Assembly: GCA_028705495.1 (NCBI GenBank)
Contig: JAQWDK010000013.1
Span: 1-54,584 of the forward strand
Length of the DNA stretch: 54,584 bases
Source: Eubacteriales bacterium
GTDB taxonomy: Bacteria > Bacillota > Clostridia > Oscillospirales > CAG-382
Reading direction: 5' to 3'
A program made the translations under genes and the position numbers. Positions 35,301 to 43,660 of the stretch are shown one piece after another. The notes under the pieces were generated by a model, which saw only the letters and a list, made by a program, of their open reading frames with translations, was not told the DNA's origin and made no database searches. Position 1 is the stretch's first letter; each line of letters starts with the position of its first letter.

Positions 35301-35978
35301 AAAGCTTCCTCAAGACTCTCGTCTCTGAAAAATAAAATCCGTTCCCTCGGTTCAATAAATGTCAACGCTGTTGAGGAATACAGAACGACTAAAGAAAGAT
35401 ACGATTTCCTCTCTGCGCAAATTGACGACTTGAACAAGACGAGAAAAAGCCTTGACAATACAATCGAAAAGCTCGACACAAGCATGAAGGAGATGTTTTC
35501 CGAAACCTTCGATAAAATCAACCGCAATTTCGGTGAAGTATTTTCAGAGCTTTTCGGCGGCGGAACCGCTTATGTGGAACTCCTTGACCCATCCGACCCT
35601 CTCGGATCGGGAATCGACATAATTGTAAAGCCTCCGGGAAAGACTATAAAGAATATATCACTCCTGTCCGGTGGTGAGCAGTCTTTTGCGGCAATCGCAC
35701 TCTATCTCTCACTGCAGCGAATTAACCCGGCTCCGTTTTGTATATTCGATGAGATTGACACCGCACTTGACGAGGTCAATGTCAGTAAGCTCGCAGATTT
35801 CATCAGAAAAAACTGCGGGAAGACACAGTATATATTCATCACACACCGCCGCGGTACAATGGAGAGGGCGGACAGACTTTATGGTATTATGATGCCCCAT
35901 AAGGGCGTTTCGGAATATCTTACCCTTGATTTAACAAAACTCAGAGAAAAAGAAAGTTCTCAGTTTGAGTTAAGGTAA
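32343..35978 (+). CDS. smc: Chromosome segregation ATPase SMC
   Basis: 1211 residues from a TTG with AAGGAGA upstream. Walker A GPNGSGKS at 31-38; two very long coiled coils (about 165-500 and 680-1030); a hinge near 510-660 (VYGTVSSVISVDGEFAEALE, then DNAVEIAKASGYRVKIVTKD); ABC signature LSGGEQ and Walker B FCIFDEIDTALDEVNV near the C-terminus. It condenses and organises the chromosome with ScpA and ScpB, which are not in the window. Full length for the family. Confidence 0.96.
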   Translation: MKLTAVEMHGFKSFPNRTKIEFGEGITAIIGPNGSGKSNVSDSVRWVLGEMSVKSLRGSRMEDIIFNGAAGFSPSGSASVSLILDTLEEHQNLRAQNGNEDPDPSNLVLGSFPETVITRKYYRNGDSEYYINKKQVRLKDIYELFYDTGIGREGYSVIGQGKIGEVLSQKDEDRRSIFEEAAGISKYRYKKIEAERKLKETEANLVRLDDIVAEISSRLSPLEKDAENAKAYLALSEEKKGLEVTLWLDRLDSLKLRLDEDRKETQAAKERNDELEEKVATLEKELDLAINETYELSRSSAENDRLMAEKKQSSLSLEGEKAVIVNEMSHQKRSSEENEAAATAAKVKVEEISAALEREKTKLDIVKKEYESKKADFDALMQRYTDEKNALALSLGEQSRLSAEKAAVTDTLSKKQIELAAKSAQSGAFAEKLSLAKQSVLSADEKRTQLEKALSDSEEKAKLAASDASKMRNNCAGLADEITEVAGEIESFRSTENAKKLEMAAKEQKRDSLERLERLFEGYSDSVKSLLTASRNFELRSKVYGTVSSVISVDGEFAEALECALGAAVQYVIVGDEDDAKSCIDYLKRTRSGRATFLPLTSVKGYRADVSRIKKLPGYIGIASDIIKTDDKFRGIADDLLGRTVVADNMDNAVEIAKASGYRVKIVTKDAQVIHAGGHFTGGSDIRKTGILTRALDIERLAEEIKNLNESLLEVQSKRNSLERDLQRKKDALEEARSELSELERASATRESESLSAAAAFAEAAAAYKKLTEDLEALSLGEGGAEAEILRLTEAVTALEQEQKTLEESLEKVSRDVVTRGDADRSFVDKVGEYKLELAKLQNEADRLSESAERLSTSLDESQKRVNDCLAEAANANERAEKSAQRIKELETSLTKSKLELEEMSVKQGVLAEKQRVAQERINNLRSESKTRTAEKEAAFREYTELSSKSESRSAEYAQIMEKLWDEYELTYSEADSIRLPAEKMDKASSRLSSLKNKIRSLGSINVNAVEEYRTTKERYDFLSAQIDDLNKTRKSLDNTIEKLDTSMKEMFSETFDKINRNFGEVFSELFGGGTAYVELLDPSDPLGSGIDIIVKPPGKTIKNISLLSGGEQSFAAIALYLSLQRINPAPFCIFDEIDTALDEVNVSKLADFIRKNCGKTQYIFITHRRGTMERADRLYGIMMPHKGVSEYLTLDLTKLREKESSQFELR

Positions 35979-36010
35979 ATTCATCATCCTATCGAAAGGA
36001 AAACATATAA

Positions 36011-36373
36011 ATGAAGACTCTCGGCAACATACTTTGGCTCATATTAGTGGGCTGGCTTTTAGCACTGGGTTGGTTTTTAGTAGGCGTTTTATTTTGTATC
36101 ACAATCATTGGCATACCCTATGGCATGCAGTTTTTCAAAATTGCAGGCTTCGCTCTTTGGCCTTTCGAAAAAGAGGTCGTGTATGGCGGCGGCGGTGTTT
36201 CCTTCCTGCTTAATCTTACATGGATTCTCCTTTTCGGCTGGGAACTTACTATAGCTGCCGCGGTCGCCGGTCTTGCTCTATGTATTACTATAATCGGTAT
36301 ACCCTTTGGACTACAAGCCTTTAAGCTCGCAAAACTCGGTCTTATGCCCTTTGGATCACAAATAAGAAAATGA
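36011..36373 (+). CDS. YccF-family small membrane protein
   Basis: 120 residues containing two copies of a helix-turn motif, each with CITIIGIPYG/FG followed by Q-x-FK (around residues 29-42 and 92-105), the pattern of the YccF family, plus four hydrophobic segments. GAAAGGA precedes the start. Function unknown. Its place between smc and ftsY is not part of the usual conserved order, so it may be a later insertion, although composition is normal. Confidence 0.75.
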   Translation: MKTLGNILWLILVGWLLALGWFLVGVLFCITIIGIPYGMQFFKIAGFALWPFEKEVVYGGGGVSFLLNLTWILLFGWELTIAAAVAGLALCITIIGIPFGLQAFKLAKLGLMPFGSQIRK

Positions 36374-36382
36374 GGAAAAACA

Positions 36383-37315
36383 ATGGGATTTTTCGATAAA
36401 TTAAAGATAGGTCTTTCAAAAACAAAAAAAGCGCTTCTTGCGCCGATCGAGGGACTCTTTTCGTCCTTTGATAAAATAAACGATGATTTTTACGAGGAAC
36501 TGCTTGATATCCTCGTCAGCGCAGATGTCGGCGTCGGAGTTTCAACTGAAATAGTTGATTCTTTCAAAAAGGTTGTCAAAGAAAAGAAGCTAAAAAGCGC
36601 ATCGGAAGCAAAAAAAGAACTGATGTCAATCATCTCCGAAATGATCGGAGAAAGCGAAGGGCTTAACCTCACATCAAATGTCAGTGTAATTCTTGTAATC
36701 GGCGTAAACGGTGTCGGAAAAACCACCTCAATCGGTAAGATTGCAAAACACCTTACCACTAAAGGAAAAAAAGTTATGCTTGCCGCCGCCGACACATTCA
36801 GAGCTGCAGCAATCGACCAGCTCCAGGTATGGGCGGATCGCTCAGATGTACCGCTTGTCAAGCAAAGCGAGGGTTCAGACCCTGCTGCGGTGGTTTTTGA
36901 TGCGATTGGTGCGGCTAAGAAAAGCGGAATCGATGTTCTTATAATCGACACTGCCGGAAGACTCCACAACAAGAAAAACCTCCTTGACGAGCTTGCAAAG
37001 ATAAACAGAATCATCGACAGGGAACTGCCTGGCGCATCCCGTGAAACACTCCTTGTTCTCGATGCTGTAACCGGTCAGAACGGAGTTTCACAAGCGAAAG
37101 AGTTTGCAAAGGCGGCGAATATCACAGGACTCGTGCTGACAAAGCTTGACGGCACCGCAAAAGGCGGAATAATCCTTGCGATTAAACGCGAACTCGGTAT
37201 CCCGGTTAAATTCATCGGTGTCGGAGAGGGTATCGACGATATGCAGCCCTTCTCAAGCACGGACTTTGTCTCTGCTTTGTTTGACGCTAAAAAAGAGGTC
37301 GAAACGACTGTATGA
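36383..37315 (+). CDS. ftsY: Signal recognition particle receptor FtsY
   Basis: 310 residues. NG-domain GTPase: G1 GVNGVGKT at 107-114, AAADTFRAAAIDQL, G3 DTAGRL, G4 TKLDGTAKGG. The N-terminal acidic A domain of Gram-negatives is missing, as is normal in Firmicutes; the short amphipathic start (MGFFDKLKIGLSKTKKALLA) probably binds membrane. It docks SRP-ribosome complexes at the membrane. It starts nine bases after the preceding gene and overlaps rdgB by four. Confidence 0.95.
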   Translation: MGFFDKLKIGLSKTKKALLAPIEGLFSSFDKINDDFYEELLDILVSADVGVGVSTEIVDSFKKVVKEKKLKSASEAKKELMSIISEMIGESEGLNLTSNVSVILVIGVNGVGKTTSIGKIAKHLTTKGKKVMLAAADTFRAAAIDQLQVWADRSDVPLVKQSEGSDPAAVVFDAIGAAKKSGIDVLIIDTAGRLHNKKNLLDELAKINRIIDRELPGASRETLLVLDAVTGQNGVSQAKEFAKAANITGLVLTKLDGTAKGGIILAIKRELGIPVKFIGVGEGIDDMQPFSSTDFVSALFDAKKEVETTV

Positions 37316-37920
37316 AGATAGCATTAGCAACTGGAAACGCTCATAAAATCAAAGAAATATCCGCGATACTTGAAAAACTCGGCAGCTTTACACTGCTGAC
37401 ACCGAAAGATATCGGCTTCACATCTGAAATCGAAGAAACGGGCTCAACATTTGAGGAAAATTCTCTTATAAAGGCTAAAGCCGTCAGCGATTTCTGCCGA
37501 CTGCCTGCAATCGCCGACGATTCGGGGCTTGAGGTTGACTTCCTTGGCGGTGACCCTGGAGTCTATTCTGCACGCTTTGCCGGAGTCGATAGCACGGACG
37601 AGGACAACAACAGAAAGCTACTGCATCTTTTAGAAGGCGTAAAAACCGAAGACAGGACAGCAAGATTTGTGAGTGTTATAACCCTTTTTATACCGGGTGA
37701 TTTGCCTAAAATAATAACAGCGAGAGGCGAATGTCCGGGACAGATACTGCATTCAGAGATTGGTGAAAGCGGATTCGGATATGACCCGCTGTTTCTCTAT
37801 CAGCCCCTTAATAAGACCTTTGCCCAGATGACCGCGGAGGAGAAAAACGCTGTCAGCCATAGGGCAAAAGCACTTGAAAACTTTGCAAAGAAAGCAAAAG
37901 AAAGCCTAAATCTCAGCTAA
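37312..37920 (+). CDS. rdgB: XTP/dITP diphosphatase (RdgB/HAM1)
   Basis: 202 residues. ATGNAHKIKEI near the N-terminus and PAIADDSGLEVDFLGGDPGVYSA near 60-80 are the HAM1 signatures, with SGFGYDPLFL and SHRAKAL near the C-terminus for substrate binding. It removes deaminated purine nucleotides such as ITP and XTP. Its ATGA overlaps the ftsY stop, and it is the last gene of the core cluster. No clear terminator follows within the 125 bases before the sigma gene. Confidence 0.93.
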   Translation: MKIALATGNAHKIKEISAILEKLGSFTLLTPKDIGFTSEIEETGSTFEENSLIKAKAVSDFCRLPAIADDSGLEVDFLGGDPGVYSARFAGVDSTDEDNNRKLLHLLEGVKTEDRTARFVSVITLFIPGDLPKIITARGECPGQILHSEIGESGFGYDPLFLYQPLNKTFAQMTAEEKNAVSHRAKALENFAKKAKESLNLS

Positions 37921-38045
37921 ATTACCTGTGGACAAACAAAAACACGAATACTTCCGCATATAATATTCCGTACCGTCAAAATCACATCACAAATTTGGCG
38001 GAAATATGGAGCGGCGGAATTCCGCCCTCATTTGGAGGTGTTCGC

Positions 38046-38783
38046 GTGTTCAATATGATTATTGCTTTGCTGTCCCGTATCTACTTTATGTTCCTAAGGG
38101 TATCGGGCAGCTATTCCTTTCCACCTCCACTGTCAAGGGAAGAGGAAAGCGAATGTTTTGAGAAGTTAAAGCAAGGCGACGCTAAGGCGCGCGCAAAACT
38201 CATAGAACACAATCTGAGGCTTGTCGCCCATATTGTAAAAAAGTATTATACAACAACGAGGGATCAGGACGACCTGATCTCCATCGGAACAATCGGACTT
38301 ATAAAGGCAATCGACAGCTTTGACCCCACAAACGGCACAAGATTCGCAACTTATGCGGGTAAATGTCTGCAAAACGAGATTTTGATGCACTTTCGCTCCC
38401 AGAAAAGGCAGAACTGCGAGACTTCTATCGACGAAGCAGTGGATGTTGACAAAGACGGAAACCCGCTTACCTATATGGATGTTATCTGCATAGACGACGA
38501 CATCGTCGAAAAGCTTGATTTGAAATTCAAGAGTGAACAAGTTATAAAAGCGATTCGCGAAAAACTGAATGATCGTGAGCGTAACATAATTATAATGCGT
38601 CACGGACTCTGTCCCAACGGTAGGACATATACCCAGCGAGAAGTCGCAAAAATTATGAATATATCCCGTTCATATGTCTCCCGCCTTGAAAAAGGCGCGC
38701 TGAATAAAATGCACCGTTACATAACGAGCGGAGAGTCCGCAGAACGCAGACAACTCACTAAAAAGAAAACTAAAATTAAATAA
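38046..38783 (+). CDS. sigK: Sporulation sigma factor K-like protein
   Basis: 245 residues from a GTG at 38046, chosen because GGAGGTG lies six bases upstream and the sequence from there (MFNMIIALLSRIYFMFLRVS) matches the hydrophobic pro-sequence of sigma-K precursors. Longer readings from 37995 would include the binding site. Region 2 has HNLRLVAHIVKKYY and DDLISIGTIGLIKAID; region 4 ends with YTQREVAKIMNISRSYVSRL. Sigma-K directs late mother-cell genes in sporulation and is activated by removal of the pro-sequence. The gene is uninterrupted, with no skin-type element. CATATAATA at 37957-37965 resembles a sigma-E/sigma-K -10 box. Confidence 0.85.
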   Translation: MFNMIIALLSRIYFMFLRVSGSYSFPPPLSREEESECFEKLKQGDAKARAKLIEHNLRLVAHIVKKYYTTTRDQDDLISIGTIGLIKAIDSFDPTNGTRFATYAGKCLQNEILMHFRSQKRQNCETSIDEAVDVDKDGNPLTYMDVICIDDDIVEKLDLKFKSEQVIKAIREKLNDRERNIIIMRHGLCPNGRTYTQREVAKIMNISRSYVSRLEKGALNKMHRYITSGESAERRQLTKKKTKIK

Positions 38784-38787
38784 TCTG

Positions 38788-38816
38788 TTTACAAAAGCCT
38801 CTTTTCTTTGTATAAT
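38788..38816 (+). promoter_or_regulatory. Sigma-A promoter for the PHP gene, with overlapping inverted repeat
   Basis: TTTACA (38788-38793), a 17-base spacer and TATAAT (38811-38816). A 9-bp perfect inverted repeat (38814-38822 with 38828-38836) covers the end of the -10 and the start site, and a second hairpin (38840-38857) lies in the leader. The first could be an operator or the tail terminator of sigK. Confidence 0.6.
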
Positions 38817-38878
38817 AGTTTTGTTAGAAAACTATTATTCCTTTCGTAAAACGAAGGACAAAGCAAAGAGGTGTCTTT

Positions 38879-39865
38879 ATGAACAAAATATATCTCCTAC
38901 CCAAAGAGGGTAAATTCTACAAGGCTAATTTACATAATCATACAACTGTCTCAGACGGTGCTTTCACTCCCGAAAAGATCAAAAAAGAATATATGAAGGC
39001 CGGTTATTCGGTTGTCGCTTATTCCGACCACAATGTATTTGTCAGCCAAAGTCACCTGACAGATAAGGATTTTCTCGCCCTCGATTCATTTGAGTTTACT
39101 ATTTATGAGCCTGTTACATCAAATTTCAATTTTGTAAAGGCTCTGCATATTAATTTTATCGACACCGATCCTTCTTATGAACCGGAAAAAAAGAAGGCTG
39201 CTATAACCCCTCTTCCCGCTTATGGAGATTTCCCCGCAATCAACAGCTATATCGCGAAGCTAAATGAATTAGGCTTTATCTCATTCTACAACCATCCCTA
39301 CTGGTCGCTTGAGAATTACAATGATTTTAAAGACCTTGAGGGACTTTGGGGGTTTGAGATTTACAACCATGGTTGTGAAGTCGTTTGTCTCAACGGTTAC
39401 GCAAGACAAAGTTATGACGAGCTCCTCCGGAGGGGCAAAGGCAATCTCTTCTGCGTTATGACCGACGACAACCACAACCACTCACCTATCGAAAGCCCTT
39501 ACTGGGATTCTTTCGGTGGCTTTACAATGATAAAATCCGAATCTCTCGACTATCTGAGTATCTCGAAAGCCTTGAAGCGCGGTGATTTTTACTGTTCTAT
39601 GGGTCCGGAATTTACCTCGCTTTATATTGATAGCGATAAAATGCTGCATATCGAATGCAGTCCGGTTAGCGCGATTTTCCTGACGACCGCTCATCGAAAA
39701 ACAATCTGTAAGCTCGCATCGAATGGTTCTTCCGTATCTTTTGCTGACTTTAAACTTGACGGCGACGAGGGTTATTTTAGAATAACGATCAAAACAAATG
39801 ACGGCAAATACGCTGAATCAAATGCATTCTTCCTCTCAGATTATCCGGAGATTTTTTCAAAATAA
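38879..39865 (+). CDS. PHP-domain phosphoesterase
   Basis: 328 residues. Metal-binding motifs HNHTTVSDG at about 19-27, SDHNVF near 50-54, NHPYWSLE in the middle and DDNHNH near 200 form the PHP active site, which normally binds two or three metal ions and hydrolyses phosphate esters. No extra domain and no signal peptide. The product is unknown; such stand-alone PHP proteins are often histidinol-phosphatase-like or act on sugar phosphates. AGAGGTG precedes the ATG. It may share a transcript with the DUF4855 gene 37 bases downstream. Confidence 0.85.
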   Translation: MNKIYLLPKEGKFYKANLHNHTTVSDGAFTPEKIKKEYMKAGYSVVAYSDHNVFVSQSHLTDKDFLALDSFEFTIYEPVTSNFNFVKALHINFIDTDPSYEPEKKKAAITPLPAYGDFPAINSYIAKLNELGFISFYNHPYWSLENYNDFKDLEGLWGFEIYNHGCEVVCLNGYARQSYDELLRRGKGNLFCVMTDDNHNHSPIESPYWDSFGGFTMIKSESLDYLSISKALKRGDFYCSMGPEFTSLYIDSDKMLHIECSPVSAIFLTTAHRKTICKLASNGSSVSFADFKLDGDEGYFRITIKTNDGKYAESNAFFLSDYPEIFSK

Positions 39866-39902
39866 TACACATGACCGCATAAGTTGCAGAATGGGAAATT
39901 AA

Positions 39903-42035
39903 ATGAAAAAAGGACTTGCGATTATCATGGCTATGCTATTTTCCTTATCAGCCTTTTCGGTAAATGGGGAGGAAACACCCAAAAACATCGCCGCCGGAAA
40001 AGCTTATACAGTCGAAACCGATATGCCGGACACAAGAAGTTATAACAAGGATGTCGATACTGGTTATATGCTCACCGATGGCAAGAAAAGCAGCACCACA
40101 ACAATTAGCGACGCTAATTGGGTAAAGCTCTACCGCGCTGTAGGTCGGACAATCACAATCGACCTTGAGGATGATTTTGCCGTCACAGGCTTTAACTGCG
40201 GCTTTCTGCAGTTCAAGGGACCCGGTGTTTATTGTCCTAAGTATTTTGTTGTTTCCGTTTCCGAAAATGGCAAAGACTTTATGGAAGTTGCAGCCCTTGA
40301 AAACCCAGTACCAATAGACAAGCCCGCTGCTTCCCGTGCGGTTTATGAAAAGACTTTTGAAAGCACATACAAGGCACGTTATGTCAGATTTCATTTCAAT
40401 GTCGAGGTCAACTGCTTCCCCGACGAATTTGAGGTTTACGGAACCGCTCTCAAGGGTGACGAAAAGCCTTTCGTGAAAACACCTGAAAAGGTATTTCCCA
40501 ACTCATATGCACCGAAAGATGCGGCAGGCGGCGCAATGGACCTTATGCTGCTTCACACAGGATATTACCCTGAAAACGCAGCGATTGTCGACAACACCAT
40601 GGAATCGCTTATCCCATACCTCGCCTATGTCAGCACTTCAGGACGCATTCTCGACACTATGTTCGACTCCTATATCTTCACTTATGTCGGGGGTCGTGGT
40701 CCGAGTGAGATACCCAACAGGAAAGAAGGCGAGCCGATTATCGGTGTAGGCCCCGACACAACCCGCTCCTTTAAGTCAGACTGGGAGTTTCTGCTCGGTA
40801 AGCTGTTTGATCCCGTTTTCAACCTTAAAGCGCTTGACGATGCTTCGGAAAAGGTAAGAACATCCCTTAAACTCGGAGATGATTATTCTGTACCCGTTTA
40901 CATAACCCTTCCCTATCCGAAAATTTCAGACTATGTTTTCGGTGACTATGACGGCGACGGGGTTGACAACAAAATCACCTCCCTTGCCGACTGTGTCAAG
41001 GCACAAAAATGGTTCATCGAAGAAACGCTCAACTGCTGGGATGAAGCAGGATACAAAAACCTTGAGCTTTACGGCTTCTACTGGATGCATGAAGCTATTA
41101 GCTACGGCACATTCGAGGACGAAGCGGAGCTTATAAAGCTGACCATCGACCTCTGCCACTCTTATGATAAACAGATTATCTCAATCCCGTTCTATCAGGC
41201 TTCGGGAATTGAATTTTACAACGAACTTGGCTTTGACTGCTCTTTTATGCAGCCGAACCTCTCTTTCAATGAACCTCTCCAGAGAGACCCGGCAGGTATG
41301 ATGGAGGACTTTGCAGAAGCTTGTAAAAAGTACGGACTTGCGGTTGAAATGGAAATACATCACCACCTGAACACAAAAGGGCGTGAAGTCGGCAAGTTCT
41401 ATGAGCAGTATATGATTTCCTGCTCCCGCAATGGTATGATGACCGACACTCCGCACGCATACTATCAAGGTGCAGGTCCCGGTATGATTTATACTACCGC
41501 AAAATCCAGCGACCCCTATATGCGTTACATCTACGATACCACATACAAATTTATCAAAAATACACTCTCATTCCCGGATGAGCTGAAAGCTTCAGTTGAT
41601 AATCTTACCTATGTTGAGAAAAATGATGATGTTATCGGAAAAATAACGCTCAACGGCGACTGGTACCCGAGAGATGTCCTGGCTGTAATAACCAAAGAGC
41701 CGAAGCACGGCAGTGTTAGAGTATTTGAAGCGACAAAAAACTTCCTCTACACACCAGGAAAAGAATATCTCGGCGAGGACAGCTTTGAGGTAAAACTCTC
41801 CCTTGGTGACGACAATTATGATATTTTAACAATAAATATCTCCGTTGTTGAGCCGGGAATGATTCCGTCCGAACCCGAATCTGGGCCCGAAACAAGTGAT
41901 GTAACTTCTGCGGACGAAGACGGCGACAACAAAAGCCTACTTATACCCATACTATTAGGCGCAGCTACTGTAATAGCAGCAGCCGCTGCAGCTTTTGGGA
42001 TAATAAAACGAGTTAAGCTGAAGTCAAATGGTTAG
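39903..42035 (+). CDS. Secreted DUF4855 protein with discoidin-like and Ig-like domains
   Basis: 710 residues: a signal peptide (1-22), an F5/8C-like domain (about 30-185, ending YVRFHFNVEVNCFPDEFEVY), a DUF4855 barrel-like domain (about 205-560; LMLLHTGYYPENA, ELYGFYWMHEA, AVEMEIHHHLNTKGREVGKF), an Ig-like Cadherin-type domain (about 565-655), an acidic linker, and a membrane helix near 685-705 with a basic end. DUF4855 is related to glycoside hydrolases, so a surface-bound glycan-degrading enzyme is likely. The substrate cannot be read from sequence. Confidence 0.85.
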   Translation: MKKGLAIIMAMLFSLSAFSVNGEETPKNIAAGKAYTVETDMPDTRSYNKDVDTGYMLTDGKKSSTTTISDANWVKLYRAVGRTITIDLEDDFAVTGFNCGFLQFKGPGVYCPKYFVVSVSENGKDFMEVAALENPVPIDKPAASRAVYEKTFESTYKARYVRFHFNVEVNCFPDEFEVYGTALKGDEKPFVKTPEKVFPNSYAPKDAAGGAMDLMLLHTGYYPENAAIVDNTMESLIPYLAYVSTSGRILDTMFDSYIFTYVGGRGPSEIPNRKEGEPIIGVGPDTTRSFKSDWEFLLGKLFDPVFNLKALDDASEKVRTSLKLGDDYSVPVYITLPYPKISDYVFGDYDGDGVDNKITSLADCVKAQKWFIEETLNCWDEAGYKNLELYGFYWMHEAISYGTFEDEAELIKLTIDLCHSYDKQIISIPFYQASGIEFYNELGFDCSFMQPNLSFNEPLQRDPAGMMEDFAEACKKYGLAVEMEIHHHLNTKGREVGKFYEQYMISCSRNGMMTDTPHAYYQGAGPGMIYTTAKSSDPYMRYIYDTTYKFIKNTLSFPDELKASVDNLTYVEKNDDVIGKITLNGDWYPRDVLAVITKEPKHGSVRVFEATKNFLYTPGKEYLGEDSFEVKLSLGDDNYDILTINISVVEPGMIPSEPESGPETSDVTSADEDGDNKSLLIPILLGAATVIAAAAAAFGIIKRVKLKSNG

Positions 42036-42044
42036 GATACAATA

Positions 42045-42464
42045 ATGATTAAATTTAAATTCGTCGGACAAAGTGATAAAGAGTTTTGGTTTTCATTGGA
42101 TAAACATATTTCGGAAACGGAATTCGAACGAAAAGTACGAGACAAAATGGGATATGTTTTATTAGAAGACGAAAACCCGGTCGGAATTTTACGTTATAAT
42201 CTGTTTTGGGATAATACACCCTTCTTAAATCTAATTTTTATTGATTGGCCCTATCAGAAAAAGGGTTACGGATGTAAGCTGATTAATTTTTGGGAAAGCG
42301 AAATGAAAAGTTTGGGTTTCGGGATCGTAATGACCTCAACACAGGCGGACGAGCAAGCACAGCATTTTTATAGGAAGCTTGGATATAAGGATTGCGGCTG
42401 CCTTGTCTTAAACACTCCAAAGTACGAGCAACCCATGGAGATGTTCTTGGTGAAGGAAATGTGA
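42045..42464 (+). CDS. GNAT-family N-acetyltransferase
   Basis: 139 residues. The acetyl-CoA-binding loop is PYQKKGYGCKLINFWE (Q/RxxGxG/A-like), preceded by beta strands (GILRYNLFWDNTPFLNLIFI) and followed by TSTQADEQAQHFYRKLGYK, typical of GNATs acting on small molecules. It starts nine bases after the DUF4855 stop. The acceptor is unknown. Together with the two APH-like kinases downstream it forms a patch of modification enzymes resembling an antibiotic-inactivation set, though none is a confirmed resistance gene. Confidence 0.8.
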   Translation: MIKFKFVGQSDKEFWFSLDKHISETEFERKVRDKMGYVLLEDENPVGILRYNLFWDNTPFLNLIFIDWPYQKKGYGCKLINFWESEMKSLGFGIVMTSTQADEQAQHFYRKLGYKDCGCLVLNTPKYEQPMEMFLVKEM

Positions 42465-42515
42465 GTTATTGATAACACACCGAATGAATATTTAATGAAG
42501 GGAAACAACCTCTAA

Positions 42516-43439
42516 ATGCTCACAGTTGAAATGCAAATTAAAAATGCTGCCAAAAATATTTCAAATGAAATTATTAGTGATATTAAGATTTATAGTAAGG
42601 GTGCATACAGTCAAGTATATACGGCTAGATACGAAAAAAATGGAACTGATGTTGTGATTAAGGTTTATTTGAAAATCGGTTTCATGAAGAAGGAACTGCG
42701 CCAGCTAGAGGAATTGCGTAAATTTTCTATCGTACCAATTCCGCAGGTGTACGGTTACTTTTATGGTGATGGTGAACTGACTACTGATATCTATTTTATG
42801 GAATATATGCCGGGTGTGCCAGTACGATTTGTTGTCCTTGATAATGAAGCAAACAGGCAAAGAGTCGCAGATGAGGTAGTGGATGCGCATCTTGCCCTTC
42901 ATAATACTGTAAATCCAAACGGTTTCGGAGAGTTGGACTGCGATACTTTTTTACAAAACTGGGAAACACTTTTTTACAATCGAATTAACAGCTATTTTCA
43001 ATACTTAAACACGCTAAAAGATAACCCATTATCCGTCAAAGCTCAAGTATTAATTAATGAAGCATTTTATAATTTTAAAAACGTGTTTACACAACCGGTG
43101 AAAGAAGCTCGTTTGATTCATGGTGATTATAAGATGAAAAATTTACTAATCGATCCGAATACATTAAAGTTAACTGCAATGCTTGACCCTATGGATTGTT
43201 GTTATGGTGACAGGGAGTCGGATTTATTTACTTATACAAATCCACACAAGGACGCTAAATTTGGTTTTTTAGAAAACTACACATCAAAAGTTCGACTTAG
43301 CGACAAGTTTTTGCTAAAAAACCAATACTATTTTTTATGGAACGAATTGAAGCTCTTTATACTGATGGGTTATTGTTTTAATGATACATTTGAGCAACTC
43401 GGACAGAACATAAGCGATATGATAAAATACGGTTGGTAA
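42516..43439 (+). CDS. APH-fold kinase (aminoglycoside phosphotransferase family)
   Basis: 307 residues. Nucleotide-binding N-lobe with KGAYSQVYTARYEKNG, catalytic loop LIHGDYKMKNLLID and metal-binding LDPMDCCYGDRESDL (Brenner and DxD motifs). Base composition is more AT-rich than its neighbours, and its stop is immediately followed by an AraC fragment that has lost its first half, so it probably arrived by an insertion that deleted that part. The substrate could be an antibiotic or a small hydroxylated metabolite; no specific clue. AAGGG lies upstream of the ATG. Confidence 0.75.
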   Translation: MLTVEMQIKNAAKNISNEIISDIKIYSKGAYSQVYTARYEKNGTDVVIKVYLKIGFMKKELRQLEELRKFSIVPIPQVYGYFYGDGELTTDIYFMEYMPGVPVRFVVLDNEANRQRVADEVVDAHLALHNTVNPNGFGELDCDTFLQNWETLFYNRINSYFQYLNTLKDNPLSVKAQVLINEAFYNFKNVFTQPVKEARLIHGDYKMKNLLIDPNTLKLTAMLDPMDCCYGDRESDLFTYTNPHKDAKFGFLENYTSKVRLSDKFLLKNQYYFLWNELKLFILMGYCFNDTFEQLGQNISDMIKYGW

Positions 43440-43660
43440 AGTACATCCGTAACAGAAGGCTTAGCTGTACTGGGCTTGATTTGTTGAAGCCCAAAAGCAA
43501 AGTCATTGATGTGGCAATGCGGTATCAGTATGACTCAGCAGAAAGCTTCTCAAAGGCGTTCACTCGTTTCCACGGTGTTCCACCATCCAAAACGACGCGG
43601 AGAAAAATTAAAGTCTTACATCCGCTATCTATTAGTGTCACAATTAAAGGAGGTTTTTGT
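43440..43660 (+). pseudogene. AraC-type HTH remnant
   Basis: Directly after the kinase stop, in the same frame as the downstream domain, the sequence reads KYIRNRRLSCTGLDLLK, then KVIDVAMRYQYDSAESFSKA and FHGVPPSK: the second helix-turn-helix of an AraC regulator, followed by ISVTIKGGF. The first half of the DNA-binding domain (about 45 residues before the conserved YIRxRRL) is absent, cut at the junction with the kinase. A TTG at 43433 could open the frame but has no binding site. Confidence 0.65.

Noticed and set aside
37995..38045. Longer start for the sigma factor
   Set aside because: It would place the GGAGGTG ribosome binding site inside the coding sequence and add residues not found before the sigma-K pro-sequence.
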